Shown piece by piece: positions 9,457 through 21,932 of a stretch of 63,986 nucleotides of DNA. The notes under the pieces are model-generated. The model did no database searches and was not told the DNA's origin. It saw only the letters and a list, made by a program, of their open reading frames with translations. Each line of letters opens with the position of its first letter. Position 1 is the stretch's first letter. Source of the DNA: Hydnum rufescens UP504. Taxonomy: Eukaryota; Basidiomycota; Agaricomycetes; Cantharellales; Hydnaceae. The translations under genes and the position numbers were made by a program. The DNA lies in assembly GCA_014904985.1 (NCBI GenBank), contig MU129042.1, positions 96,362 through 160,347 on the forward strand. Direction: 5' to 3'.

Positions 9457-12082
9457 CCATTCTCGAACACGTCTTAAATTTGATCAAGGATCTGGTTACT
9501 ATCGCCGAGCGCCGTAACACATTTCCGCGGTTCAAATCTCCTGAAGCGGCATTATTGGTTCTTCCGATGCTTCTTGAGGCCGTTCGCTTCGCGTTCGATC
9601 ATCGACTTGATGATATCGTTCATGCCTCGACTTTCATTTCAGTACGGGAACAACTGGAAAAACTACGACAAGACGTTGATGCTGGTGGTCCTACCACGCC
9701 AGTCAGATTCCTCTGGCCTGGATTGATGAAGCATGCAAAAGCACTACAGACCTTGACACACCCCAAACGCCCTCACCCCAAACCGTCTCGCGCCTCTCGT
9801 CTAAGCTTGAAATCTAAACCCGCGTCTTCCTTACGACGGCAGCAGCCACCCCTTCGGGCTCGAGTTTTCCCCAAGAATACGATATTGCATGGTTCTATCT
9901 CCCCTAGCTCCATTGTCCTCCATCGTGTGTGGTCCGAAAGACTCCTGCCACTATTGATACTGATATCGTTTCTGTAGCAATTCCACGCACTGCGAGCGAT
10001 CCTCCTATAGCACGACTTGCCCATGGTTTGGATCGCGTATTGTTTAAGTATGTCAACTTCTCTATTCTCAGGCCACGCATTGAGTAGTCCTTGGTTTCTT
10101 TCTAACGCAGCCCAGCACCTTATATCCTTCAAGATCCCCACACAAAAGTCTACAATTTTGATCCGTATCTTCAAAAGATTCCAAAGGTGGCCGATTTCGC
10201 GTTCGAACGTGTGGTGGGCTTCATTCCAAGCTCTAAGCACTCAGTAAGTGCATTGTGCCTCGGTCTTATTGAAGTTCACGTCCTTCCGTTGTTAATTAAA
10301 TACCTCCAGAATCTCCACCGGCTTGCTCGTGAAAACGGGAAATCCTTCGTTGGTTCCACATCGTCGCTGACCTCACTTCTATCCCACATATACTTCCTTA
10401 TATCTCGTGGAAAGCTCATAGACAATAGTGGGCTGAGTCAGGCGTTTGCAGATGCCGTAGGTTCAGTTTCCCCCCTCTCGTGCAGATTCTGATGTTGGTC
10501 ACCCCCGTCTCAAGCCTCGAACGTTCACGCCTTCTGCCAGGATGCCGGCTGCAGTTATAATGCATTACGCCGACAATGTCTATTCAACTGATTCCGATAA
10601 ATTCGAGGAAGAGTTAGATACAGATGACCAGAAGCATCATATCCTGATGCAGATGGTATGGATTAGTCCGTGATACCCTCAATCTTTTTGAACGACTATT
10701 TTTTTGCAGGGGACCATGTTGGAGCATTTTTTAACTCGACTGCCTGCAGATTTCTCTGGACTTTTGAAGTCGACGGAAGTCGCTGAGCCTCCACTAAAAG
10801 AAGAAGCTTATCAGTACACGCTAGTATGGATATCCTCTTTGCTGCCGTGACAGGGAATAATGGTGTATTTGTACCTAGACTTCCAATCTTGTCATGCGTT
10901 CCCAACTAGATTGCATCGATTCGCGACTCCCTGGTACCGGTGTTTTTGACATCAAGACCCGAGCTGCCGTCGCAATTAGGCTGGATCTCAAAAATTTTGA
11001 AGTACGTTGAGGCACCACCGCCCTTTGTGCCGTTATATGGTATCTAATATCGTGCCTGTAAACCCAGGAAAATTCGGGTTACATCATAAGAAACATGACA
11101 GGAGCATTCGAAAGTTTCGAACGTGAACACTACGATCTTGCTCGGTCAGGCCTTCTAAAGTACAAGTACGTGCTAAATCTTCCTCACGTTGGCTTGCCCA
11201 TTGACCGCTCTCGCGTAGCTTCCAGGCGCGTATTGGAAACATGGACGGGATTTTCATAGCTTTCCACAATACGGCTCAAATTCAAGGGTTTCAGTACATC
11301 AATCTTGCCGACATGGACAAACGATTGTTCGGGGATCCCGGGGTGGGAGATGCAGTGTTCAGGATGTGTGTTGGTTTATTGGAGAAAGTGAATGAGACTG
11401 TGAAGAAGTGCTTCCCTTCAAAAGTGAGCACCTGCAGGCGTGTTAGCGTTTAGGTCTTTGTTGCTGAGCCTTCTTTCATACCAGTCCGTCAAAGTGATAT
11501 ATGACACGGCCAAGGCATGTTCATCCATGTCAGTCTGGGTCGAACCCCTGAATTGGGATAAAAATACACCTGCTCCGGCAACCGAATTCACTGTAACCAT
11601 TCAACATTACAGCGATGGGGAACGGATTTCCAAACCGCAATTCGGTGACCCACATTGTGCGCGCTAACTGCCCACTATTTATTCCTGAATTTGTGTCTCA
11701 TGATGCAAGCCCCTTAGGGACTTGTTACTACACCATTTCGCGCACGAAACCGTCTATCCAAACTCGAGTAAGAATGGATGATGCACGGGCACGACAGAAT
11801 CTTGCAAGCATATTCGGCCCGGACGAACCTCTACCTCCCTCCCCTCCGCCCAGTGCAAATCCGGTGACTCCCTCACCGACCCGAGTCCCCCGGATACGAT
11901 CACGTCGTGCCCTCTTGGCACATCTGCGTGCGCTGTCTCATCAAGGTCGAAGCTATACCGACCAATTGGCTGAGAGCGGTCAGCCAGCCACGATCTGGCG
12001 TGCATCTGATGTTCCCTCGACCTCAAATTCTGACTCAGTGAAACAAGGGACTTTTTGGTCGATGTTGACAAGGAAAAAATGA
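9457..12082 (+). CDS. Pet127-family mitochondrial protein (conserved core)
   Basis: Pet127 proteins act at the mitochondrial membrane in RNA processing and decay and carry a PD-(D/E)xK nuclease-like fold. Core exons from 10111 join in phase: NFDPYLQKIPKVADFAFERV, GSTSSLTSLLSHIYFLIS, MPAAVIMHYADNVYSTDSD, then LVMRSQLDCIDSRLPGTG with VFDIKTRAAVAIRLDL (the catalytic-type D-x-K), SFEREHYDLARSGLLKY, and IGNMDGIFIAFHNTAQIQGF. Introns: 10048-10110, 10244-10309, 10656-10709, 10824-10878, 11002-11067, 11166-11218, 11424-11484, 11645-11717. A C6 run at 10470-10475 breaks the frame; with one C fewer it reads on perfectly. The part before 10048 (helical ILEHVLNLIKDLVTIAERRN) has further unexplained frame changes near 9457, 9750 and 9890. 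The C-terminal tail after 11760 is Pro/Arg-rich. The gene ends TGA at 12082. Confidence 0.85.
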
Positions 12083-12142
12083 TTGCTCCAAGTAATAGTG
12101 GTCGCATTATTCAACACATAACTTATGCCATGCATGTTTCTA

Positions 12143-14020
12143 TCACCTGTGCATTTCTTCTCTATTCACTCCAACATAGTAAGGTTGCTCACTGACAGAG
12201 TCGGGTTGCCCACGGAGCTGTCCTGTAGCATTCATATAGGGCATGCCGTGTTGACGCTGGAAGGACTCCCATATCGTTGTTCGAACATCGTCGACGACAC
12301 CTTCCTTGGCAGTAAAGTTCCCGTTCTGCATCTCGCCCCAGTGAAACCTAAAACCGAATGAGGTGAGGCTGCAAGACACTGCGCTAAGTAGCCAAGGGAA
12401 AAGTTACGTGTGAAATGAGTCTACTTCGAAACCTCTCATCCATTTTTCTCGTACAAACGAAACGTTGAATGGAGGTTTCCAAATCCACCACTGAAACAAA
12501 AAAAAAACCGTAACCTACCATCAGCGCTGAAAACCGCGACGAAGAGAGAAAGCCTACATGATCAACATATGAGATGGTCTCGTTTGGAGGAAGGATCAGA
12601 TGCAGGGTGGTTGGAAGAGCTATCTCCAAGAAGCAGTCTGTTTCGAGGAACAAAGATAGGACTTCGAGGAAGTCTGGAAGCAAGCGATCTATTCCGCCCC
12701 ATTGGTGTTTGAATTGTAATTGTAATTGAAATCACACGCATTGGAAACGTGTATGACTTACCTGGGATATATACAGTATCACTCGACCCTCCTATTAGTT
12801 TGGTCTGATTACCTGTCAAGAGTGCAAGACGTTGACGCATTCCGATAGGGACCTTGTGGAATGCAGGCATGCACACGCTTAATCCCACATGTGATTCTCT
12901 GGGGAAAAGTCAAGAGTTTTCCCATTATGACGACGGAAGTAAGCAGTGATTAATCTTGCCACATACCCCCACCTGCCCGAGAGGAAAAAAATTAGCGAAC
13001 CCTCCCACTCATATTAACTGAAAAAGAGTAACTGACCACCAGTCAGGGGCCCAACCTCGCCAAGTTTCGGTGACCTATCAGCGTGAATGGGTTCAGTTTG
13101 TATATCTCCATGGCAGACAATATCAACGAACATTTCCATACGGGTCTGGTGATATTCTGGCAGGAGGCGGATGCATTGATGAGTTCTTTAGCGCTGGATT
13201 GGCGACATTTTCACCAAAAGGACTGTGATACCAAATCTTTTCGGGGAAAAGAGCGATAAACGAGGAACATTCAGGAATGTATCGAATGGGGCCCAGAGAT
13301 ATCCCTGATAACAATCGTGGCCCGTCACGAACTTCTTCAGGACAGTGTAAAGCATATGATGAGCCATCTGCAACAGCATTCGATATTTCAATGATAACTT
13401 CTCGAACAGAATGAACCCCTAACTTACTCGACCCGCCATCTTGAACCATTTTGGATCCGATAGATCTTCATCTGACTGATAACTGGCAAACACCATTCAA
13501 TACGGCACGAGGGTGGTGAAGGAAGAAACAGCAAAAGGAGCTCACGAATCCAGAATGACATCGTAGGAATGGTTGAACCCAGCGTCTTCTCGACTGGCTG
13601 GACCAACAAAAACGATCTATACGATCGCGTTATAACACTGGTGTATAGTTGGATGATCAATTCGCCGCTTACATTTGGGAAATATGGGGAATAGGCTTCA
13701 CGATACAGATCGAGATTGACGTCGTACCGAGCGTGACTGAAGAAAACGATAAGTAAGATGTCATCAAATGCCCCATTTACTATCTGGTGGAAGGTTGTGT
13801 TTGTAGTATGGCGTGCGTGGTAGTCGTGAGAGGCCAATACTCTCCTCTCGCACAGACGAGAGACCCTCTCGGACGGTGGGATTAGGAAAATGTCCGTCGG
13901 GAAGGAAGCTATCAAAGGCGCCGCAAGGAATTGAGAGCGGGGGTACCGAGGTAACTGAGGTGTTGTACGAGGTAAGATGATAACGAACGACAGAGACAAT
14001 CCGGAGGCTAATAGAGCCAT
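12143..14020 (-). CDS. conserved fungal protein of unknown function, N-terminal signal anchor
   Basis: The start MALLASGLSLSFVIIL looks like a signal anchor. Spliced pieces read ARYDVNLDLYREAYSPYFPN, IVFVGPASREDAGFNHSYDV, SDPKWFKMAGR, MAHHMLYTVLKKF, CYQGYLWAPFDTFLNVPRL, KIWYHSPFGENVANPALK, SHVGLSVCMPAFHKVP, KLIGGSSDTVYIPG, DFLEVLSLFLETDCFLEIAL, WWIWKPPFNVSFVREKWMRG and FRFHWGEMQNG, ending TGA at 12143. From memory this order matches a family widespread in Agaricomycetes, but no function is known to me. Introns such as 13617-13672 are short and phase-correct. One frame break sits at an A4 run (13247-13250; minus TTTT): one extra T restores the frame. A second unresolved change lies near 13150. 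The likely site is the secretory pathway. Confidence 0.75.
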
Positions 14021-14039
14021 TAATAACCAAAACCTTTGG

Positions 14040-15460
14040 ACAACATGGTCGGACGATTTCTAAACACGAGATTTAGCATAGGGCGCGTGCGACACACACC
14101 GTAATGCTTACCCCAGAGAACTGGCCCGCTGAAAGTCCAGAACCTCCACGAACAAGGATCTCCTTGGGAGGGAGAGGACTTGATTGGAAGGTGTATGCTC
14201 CCCAAAAGAGCGCCACAATCCCAACGATAGATCTGAAATCCCATGATTGAGCGGAATGCATCGAGGCCACCAGAACCACACCACCATTGAAAACGGTCAG
14301 GACCGCGGCCATAACGGCGCCCCCTCCTGATGGACCTCGGGATCAATAAGATTCCAGCATTTATGGAGACGAAACAAAGTACTGACGTTTGAGGACACCG
14401 GACGCAATGAGCCCAATCAAGGCATGCAAAATGATCGCCGTAAGGATGATCCCATCCCTCAAGGGCGTATGAAAAGAAGCGAAGTTAAAGTTATATAGCT
14501 CTTTGCATGATGCTACGGCATAGACCGCAAGCTGCACAGATGTTAGGTATATGTTCTGCGAGTGCAAATCGTCGTCACCACCCGATCTGTAGAACTAGAG
14601 GCAGAAAGAACTGGATTTGTATTGAAACGTATTACTGCCGGAGAGGAATCGCCTCCTACCTCCTGGCGTGCAACGGAGAGAAGTGAGGAGAACGCAACAA
14701 GGAGGCACAAAATCGCATAATTAGGAATAGTATTGGGGGGAAAGTTGGGAGGCTGGGTGAAGGTCGTTAGGATACTTCACATTCTCAACTTCATCGTAAT
14801 CTCACTTGGGATAGCAAGACTCCACAGAACTAGCGGAGAAAGTGTCAAGCAGCCGAGAGTGGAACCACCGAGGTGGGACATAAATACCATTAATAAAAGA
14901 GATGCAAGCTGGTGGGACGACTGAAACACAAGGCCATGCTCTAGGACGGGTGTGAATAGCAATACCAAGGATCCGAGGACATAAAGTGTCGGGGTATCGG
15001 CAAGATTATGAGAAATAGGCATCTATTATCAATAAACGATTGAGAATCAGGTTCTGCTGAGTATTTTCACATCTCGTACAATATGAGCTGCTATAGCCTG
15101 CATTATTGTCACAAACAAGACCATGATAGTCTTGGAGGGATGCCTAGAGTCCTGTCTCGATAATTTTGATATTCTAGGTGGGTCATCCGAGCCTACCCGC
15201 GTATGCCGGATAGAGGAGACTCGGGGTATCGCCAACGGGAGGTAATCGCTTTGCGACGCTAAGCTGCCCAGGAATACCGAGATCGCCAACTGAGTGGCCG
15301 TGACATACAGCAGAAAGAGATTGTAAGGTATAAGTGGGGTGAAGCCCCTGCGCAATTTTGTGTAGGAACAGAGCCAGCTGAGTGCGAGCTGTGAGGTCAC
15401 CAAAAGGATCTGTACCACCAGAGGAATTAGCCTTCCAATAGCTTCACGAATGAGCTCGAT
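14040..15460 (-). CDS. fragmentary polytopic membrane protein
   Basis: Several hydrophobic segments follow each other on the minus strand in short open stretches: IPYNLFLLYVTATQLAISVF and KTIMVLFVTIMQAIAAHIV (15047-15418), LYVLGSLVLLFTPVLEHGLV and LASLLLMVFMSHL (14777-15022), IYLTSVQLAVYAVASC and DGIILTAIILHALIGLIASG (14361-14567), and FRSIVGIVALFWGAY (14073-14312). I infer one multi-exon gene of at least seven membrane spans ending just before the next gene start. It could be the N-terminal membrane region of an ABC transporter that has lost its ATPase part, but no nucleotide-binding motif is visible. Exon borders were not resolved. Confidence 0.4.
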
Positions 15461-15464
15461 GTAT

Positions 15465-17289
15465 GTGCTCTTGCCTTCGATTTTTGAAAATGAACCAAGC
15501 TGTTACCGACCCTCCTGAAAGGGCGCAGTCCACGCTGAGCATGAAGGCATTCAAGAGCAAATAACGTCGGGTAGTGCCGAAGACTCTTCATTGGATGAAG
15601 GATTACTCCTCAGTAAATTAACATAGTCACCAGTTTGTTGGTTTTTGGATCATCGTCCTCCTGCGCCTTCGGTCCGCCTTGACACCAATTGCTAATTTGA
15701 AGAGGAACATTGAGAAGGGCCATGCCGAAACCGCTCAGTTGTTCGGCCCCCGCCTTTCAATACAGTATGTTGTTGAGACATGGATTCTCCCAGTCCTTGC
15801 TTTCCAAACTGGTGTTCTTTTACATTCATGGCAAGAACCATTCCAACCGCCGCATTGTGCCTTTCCTGCCCTTCCAGATAACGGCGACACAATGAAGCGG
15901 GAGCGCATCCATGGAGCGGGAGGTGCAATTCCTTTGCCCTGACCGCGGCGAGGCGAAAGAAATCTGGGCAATAGGAAAAAGTTGTTGCCACACAAATCAA
16001 TTGAGCCGAGAGAGATATTCTCTTGCTTTCTTTCCCCTGTTCCCCCTTTCGGATCACTGAGAATAGGCGCCGGGAGCCAGTATCTGGGGTCTTCCAACCC
16101 CAATGGAATCTGGGTGGGTTCCCACCTTTTTCGCTCAATATCTGTATCAGTCATATCCCCTGAAGGCTCCGGCAGATGTAAGAACAGTTGGTCCAGACAT
16201 TTCTGTGAAAATGGAGACCATCTTCCTGTATTCCCAAGCAAATATTTCACCCCCTGCCCCCCTTCTACTGAGGCTATTGTAGATCTTAATCGCTCCTCTC
16301 AGATCACACTTTTCCCAATTTTCACAGAGGCTTGACAAAGGGATTTCAATAAAACAGATTCAACTGGCCAAAATTGCCCCAAATCAATCTGAGCTGCATT
16401 GAAATAATGGTTTCTTCACCTCCATTAGCCTGAAGCCCTAGGGGCTCTGTTAGGTGCCCTATGACACGGTGCATTCAAAATACATGAATGAAAGTCCTCA
16501 AAGGACTCTGCCACCTGATGGAACACAAAGGGCAGGATGTGAGGACCCCGGGCTCCAGTAGGAGACGGAATATTACCTAATCATCATATGTATTAATCTT
16601 CTCCAGGATTCTTTTTTTTTTAACACTCTACTTGGAGCAAATAGGGAAACTCTACTTCTGACTGCTCGCGCTAAACATATTATTGCTTGGAAAATTTTCC
16701 TTCGGAAGTTCACGTGGGGAAACTTCTGTGGAACGCACCTGCACTCGCGCAAGGCCACAGCCCCTAGCGCTGCGGGTGCAATGCATTATTCAGTAATCCA
16801 CCCATAGTTACCTTACAACTACCCCGCCAACGAATGTGGTTTGGGGCTCTGTCTCAGTATCCTTTATGACTAATGCCAATTTTACTGAGAATTGAAGAAC
16901 TTCAAATTACTGTGTCGCCAAAAGATGTATTTCTAAGGGTATCCTCCAAGTGGCTCTGATGTGGTAACGGATTGCTACGAAGCTCTACAGAAGCGTGTAA
17001 AGTGGCAAGACACATACATCCAGCAAAAGAATTACAGTGCTAACCCAGGAATTACGATTTCCAGATTCCCCGGCACGCATCCAACGCGGTTAAAAACCAC
17101 ACCATCAGCCCCGGCATACGTATGGTCCCGTGCGAGATTCATTGTTCTCTCATTCCGCGGCAGTGTTAGTCATACCTCTACCAATCCCGTTCTCTGAAAT
17201 GACGGGTCATGAAGCTTCCGCACCACTATTAATCCGCAACATTTAAGATTAGACACGTAAGGATTAGGCAAAAGGATCTTTCGCGCTAG
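15465..17289. other. no gene supported
   Basis: Open frames up to 171 codons exist (15735-16250 minus, 15692-16138 minus) but overlap in different frames, show no domain I recognise and have no consistent introns. From about 17050 to 17289 the sequence is the downstream flank of the duplicated DUF6534 block and resembles 25560-25815. Confidence 0.4.
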
Positions 17290-19260
17290 TTACCTTGAAA
17301 TTCTAGCTGCTTGTATCTCATCTATAATTGACTCCGTGAGAGGCGTCGACACACTTCTTCTCCGCAGGACCTGACCATCACTTCGGCCAATAGTGGACAG
17401 TGGCACGTGAATACTCTCGGCAGTTCCAGTGAGGTCCTTGAAACTAGAGCGCATGTGGAGGCTGCAAAAGGTGGGTCAATATTGAAAAGCGATCGAAGAA
17501 AGAACACGTACTTTCCGAGCAAGGCCATCGCGTGCAAACGGACGGACATTATCTGGATTGCGATTCCACTAACCGTGAATCCGACCATGACGAACTATGA
17601 GCATATGGTAAGTATTCTTGTTAACAATTATGATCGGGAAAGCCGTACCATGATAAAGGAGATCAAGGACGCAATACTACGTGGGCGGCGGATTGTCACA
17701 AGATCGATGCTCCAGAAGATCTACACGTACCTAGGAATAAGGCCCGCACTTAGGGAATATTTCGCAAGACGGTTTATAGTCAAGTCCGTACTTACAAACA
17801 ACGACTATCAGAATACTAACTCCGCTGCTGAACATACCGAAAGCACTGACCTTTTAAATCCGGTGCGATTTCGATAAAGATACGCGCTTGTGCCCCCCGC
17901 GATCAACAAATCCAACGTCGCATCGGCGGCCATGTAAAGTGCCATGAGCCATACGTTCTTCACGAAGAGGTCGTTCATTCCTCTACCGACCCTACATATT
18001 TGGGCAGAGGAGCAAAATAGGTTACATTTGGAATAATACTACTCGTAGGCACGTACCAAATGGCCACAACTGGGAATGAACATCGCTTTGGAATGGGCGC
18101 GCGTACAATGGAGACTGGAGGTCGACTTACAAAAGGATATCACTAATTAGAGAAAAACCCCAAACCAAAACCAAAACATTAATATCGTCTGGATTAATAT
18201 ATGGAGCATCACGCACCACACTTCACTGTGAACGGCACTAACTAGTCCCTTAATTAGTGTGGTATCTTGTTAACGCACAGGCATACCTTACCAAGGCGAA
18301 CAGCGCATACACGTTCCGAGATACTGCGAAATAGTGTAAAGAGCGATGAGGGTTTTCGATAAAGAGAAACTAACATCGGTAGAGTCTCCAAACATAAAAT
18401 ACCTGAACCAGAGCGGTCAAAACGTTCTGCAGCAACCGATGGGCTTTAGTGGACTGGGTGATGAAGAAAGACGAATCTCACCCCGAACACTACCCACAAC
18501 GATTGCAACCTAAGCCCCGAGTTAACCTCCTAATAACATTCTATGTAGATAAAGAGAACAGACCACGGCATCTGCCCTCCCCGCGGGTCGTGTGGCCCCA
18601 CCACAATAATGACGAACTCTATTGCAACCACAATGAGCCTGTCCAAAATAATAAGATATAGCAACGATAGCAAAACCATCCCAACTTACATCGTTAGTGC
18701 CTCAAGTATCCTGTGCACCGGAAGGGCTATGAGTGCGCAGAATCGCCCTATAATTACATTCGACCTACCATACAATAGTGACCTGTTGAACAGCACGCGG
18801 TGGAGATCAGCGTTGTACTCAAGTTGCGAGCTAGCATGAGACTGAATAGTCACCAAGGCTCTAGTTCTTCGAGAATCCGTTGAAAAGCGAGAAAAGTACA
18901 GAATTGTTTGCACCGTTGTAGCTCCAAAAATGCTGCCATCACATCTTGTCAAGCGAGGGCGCGAAGGAGGAAATCGAGGGCTTGATAGCTCACATATTTC
19001 CAAGAACGCCTCCGAGAAAAATCCCCTCGTAAGACTCAGCAGTGCTCCGCATACGAGGGAAGGGTGGGGAAGGTCGAAAAGCGGATTCATTTGTTTCATA
19101 TACAATACTAGTACATCTCCATGGGAGGCCGGTCCGCAATGACAAGTCAGCGGTTTTCAGGTGGATGGCGGAGATTTGCAATAGGAGTAGGGAGAACCTT
19201 TTCAATTCAATCGGAAAGTCCCGGAATATAGCGTCGATCAGAATTCCATATATAGTAATG
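17040..19260. repeat. segmental duplication, copy 1 (partner 25555-27790)
   Basis: Coding and flanking sequence match 25555-27790 in the same orientation, for example GACCTTTTAAATCCGGTGCG at 17848 and 26385. Divergence is moderate and includes many small indels, so the duplication is not recent. A third family member (21933-23960) lies between the copies on the other strand. Confidence 0.8.
17290..19052 (-). CDS. DUF6534-type integral membrane protein, copy A
   Basis: DUF6534 proteins are seven-span membrane proteins that are very numerous in mushrooms; their role is unknown. Exon 1 from the ATG at 19052 reads MRSTAESYEGIFLGGVLGN. An intron with donor GTGAGC joins it to CDGSIFGATTVQTILYFSRF, the family VQT.lYF motif. 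LIVVAIEFVIIVVGPHDPRG follows. Toward the C-terminus come a segment around 17880-17960 that aligns with copy B, then ALLGN joined over an intron to LHMRSSFKDLTGTAESIHV (the family LNaR motif), and a stop at 17290. The C-terminal tail is cytosolic-looking and Ser/Thr-rich. It is a paralog of 25816-27595, within a duplicated block. Confidence 0.82.
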
Positions 19261-20084
19261 TGATTATTGACACCCTTAATGCCCCGATTGCCGGCGTGCC
19301 CGGGGGTGTTTTTGGAGGATTCTGAAACCCAGCGAACACGGCTCCCTGGGTGTTCGAGGCTCAAAATTTTGCCACCGAGAACATCCCCGGGAGTGGTGCC
19401 ATGGCATGAAACCACACAGTGAAGCTATTTCGACTGTAGATTTCGCATGATTTTTTTGCCTCCATCCAGGTGTAGGTCAAGGACCCCCGAGACATGCAAC
19501 TAGTTTGCCAAACTAGTCCGAGGCACGAACAACTCGTTTAAAGGCCTGATAAGCGCAAATAAAGCGAACTGAGTGAGATGAATGATTATGTAATTCGATT
19601 CGAAATAAGCATTCACGATCTCGTTCCCCCCCCCCTTCTCCTGGAAAGCTTGCTTGTACACACGCTGTACGGCCAGGCAACACATCAATTCTCAGCCACC
19701 CACCTTCCCTTTTGTCAACCAAAACACTGCGCCCGAGTCTGGGTGGCATAGTCAGGCCTCTCAGTTTCTCGTGCGCTCCGAAGTTGCCTTAGCGGTTCCC
19801 AGAGTAAGGGGGCTGCAGCTGCCTGCTAGCACCCTTTCTCTATTCCTCGCCACTTGGAATGCAGTTGGTCACGTAATCTCAGACTGCTTAGGCAACTTCC
19901 ACCCACTTGTGCGAGCAAGTCTTGCGACATCGAACGTGAATTTCAGCGCAGATTGCTAAAATCCCAATCCCTGACTAACCCCCAATCAAGCTGGAATTCC
20001 AGTCCCCGCATATTTAGCTTATCTGGCTCAACTATCAAATTAGGGACCCAGAACCAAACACACTGAAATAACCTGGGGTGCAGA
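19261..20084. other. no gene supported
   Basis: Only short overlapping frames. No repeat structure beyond a C run at 19625-19635. Confidence 0.4.
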
Positions 20085-20693
20085 CTACCCAGTCGGGGCA
20101 TGCTTATCTCTGGCTAGGTCTCGCTAGCCATAGCAGAGAGCAGAATTCTGAATAAATATGATTACAAATATGGTGTGTTGTCATCATGGGAAAAGAAAAA
20201 CGGGCAGCCACTACCCCGACTGGCACCTCCCACCCCACCGGAAAACTCCGAACATCCCACAACCTAGCCTCCCTTGCCAAGGCAAATGTGAGGGATTGGC
20301 CTATATTTAGCAAAAGCAGAGTATATAGTATGTACTTGAGAAATAGCATCCAGGTTTGAGATCCCCTAGAGTGATTGTCACGGCAAGTTCAAGGCCATCG
20401 GATGTTTCGGAAGGAATGGTGCCTTTTATGGTAATGAGTGTTCACTAATTCTGTCTTGACCCCCGGATACTCACCTGGGGCTCGTCGTCATAGCATACTG
20501 TCAAAGTCCAAAGTCTGCTGCAGTCTTATGGGATTCACTGGTGGCTGGTTGTGGGATGTTCGGAGTTTTCCGGTGGGGCGGGATACAAGCGCCGTATTTG
20601 TAATCATATTTATTCGAACTTTACAATTTTATTTCTGCTCTCTGCTACAGCTAGTGAGACCTAGCCAGAGACCACCACGCCCCAACTGGGTAG
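20085..20693. mobile_element. short inverted-repeat (fold-back/MITE-like) element
   Basis: The left arm starts CTACCCAGTCGGGGCA and continues CTCTGGCTAGGTCTCGCTAG, GCAGAGAGCAGAA, AATAAATATGATTACAAATA, then CCCCACCGGAAAACTCCGAA. The right arm carries the same blocks in reverse complement and ends CCCCAACTGGGTAG. Arms are about 150-180 nt with indels; the middle (20280-20545) is unique. No coding capacity, and a target duplication could not be identified. Confidence 0.7.
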
Positions 20694-21932
20694 GAGTCTG
20701 CACATCCGGGTCATCCTCATACGAGCACATTGGTAGTGTGGTTACGAATGAGAGTGGCGTTGCAGTTTACCGGCCTAGTGAATTAGTCAAAGATCCCTCT
20801 GATGTCAGAACGGCTAAAGAGGTACTACATTGACGGGTGGGCCAGGGCAAATCAAGGGGACCCCAGGAATCGTTGCTAGATCCACTATTCACAGTGAAGC
20901 TTATCCTGTGATCCGTCGGATATCACGGTTGGTTGATTGGGAAGTGGGAATGTGGGCTGAAAGTGGATACTATTGGATACTCTGATATCCGCTCCAAGTT
21001 TCTGATGCTCCTGTTTCTCGTTTTTATGCGTATCGCTCATTGGCGCCGCCGAGAGGAACGGAGGCACCGTGGGTACAATAATTTAGCCACTGAAACTGGG
21101 TCTGAGTAAGTACATAGTGAGAGTTACGGTATTCGGACAAGAACTCCCCCTGATTACTAAGCGGGTGAAGACGAATTCGGAGGACTGGTGAGACTCGAGT
21201 CGCCCAGGTGAATTAAGCAGTAATGGCGGGAAGAACACAGAGAGAAGTCCTTAGTATTTGGAGGGCCTAAGCCTGACCTTTTATAGTATTTACAGGAGAG
21301 TAGAGAACACATGAAAATAGGCTAAAGAAGAGAAAAGAGATGTCCGACTGCCAGTGGTGCCAGCAAGCAAAGAGGTAAAAGATCGCCAGTGAAACTCGGC
21401 TACAGGATCTAGCTAGATTGGCGGATTGACGATTGGCGAGGTCGTCGGCATAGCCTCACAGGGGTCGCGCTTGTCTCCGACGTCGTACCCGGCCACTTCT
21501 GTATCCGCTCGCTCCAACAGTACAGCGGAATCTCACCACTTTATTGAAAAAGGAACTAGCATCATCTGTCATCTGCTCAAAGAAATAATTCGCACTCTTT
21601 TTGGGTAGCGCGTAGTGTACTGTACGTGTCCAGTTGGCGGCCTTTTCCTGCGGTTGCACAACCGCGATAGCCCAGTACCGCAGCAAACCTCCTATGCAAA
21701 CACAAAAGTTGGGACCACTCTTTATATTTCGTCATTAATTCGGACCCCGTCCATCAATGGAGGGATGACGTAGGGAGTGGACCACTCAAGGTCAGAATCA
21801 TCGGAGCTGTCCTAAACTGTTCAAGGATGACACTTCATTTGTGTCATTCTCATCAATTGGGCTGACAGGTAACACATATAGGCTTCCTTTTCCCTCCTCG
21901 ATCCCCCTACTCTTCTCTTCATCGTGGAGATA
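20694..21932. other. no gene supported
   Basis: Frames are short and overlapping on both strands. The stretch probably contains the upstream region of the DUF6534 gene that follows. Confidence 0.4.

Noticed and set aside
15735..16250. A 171-codon minus-strand frame between genes
   Set aside because: Competing frames overlap it fully, no recognisable domain and no splice pattern.
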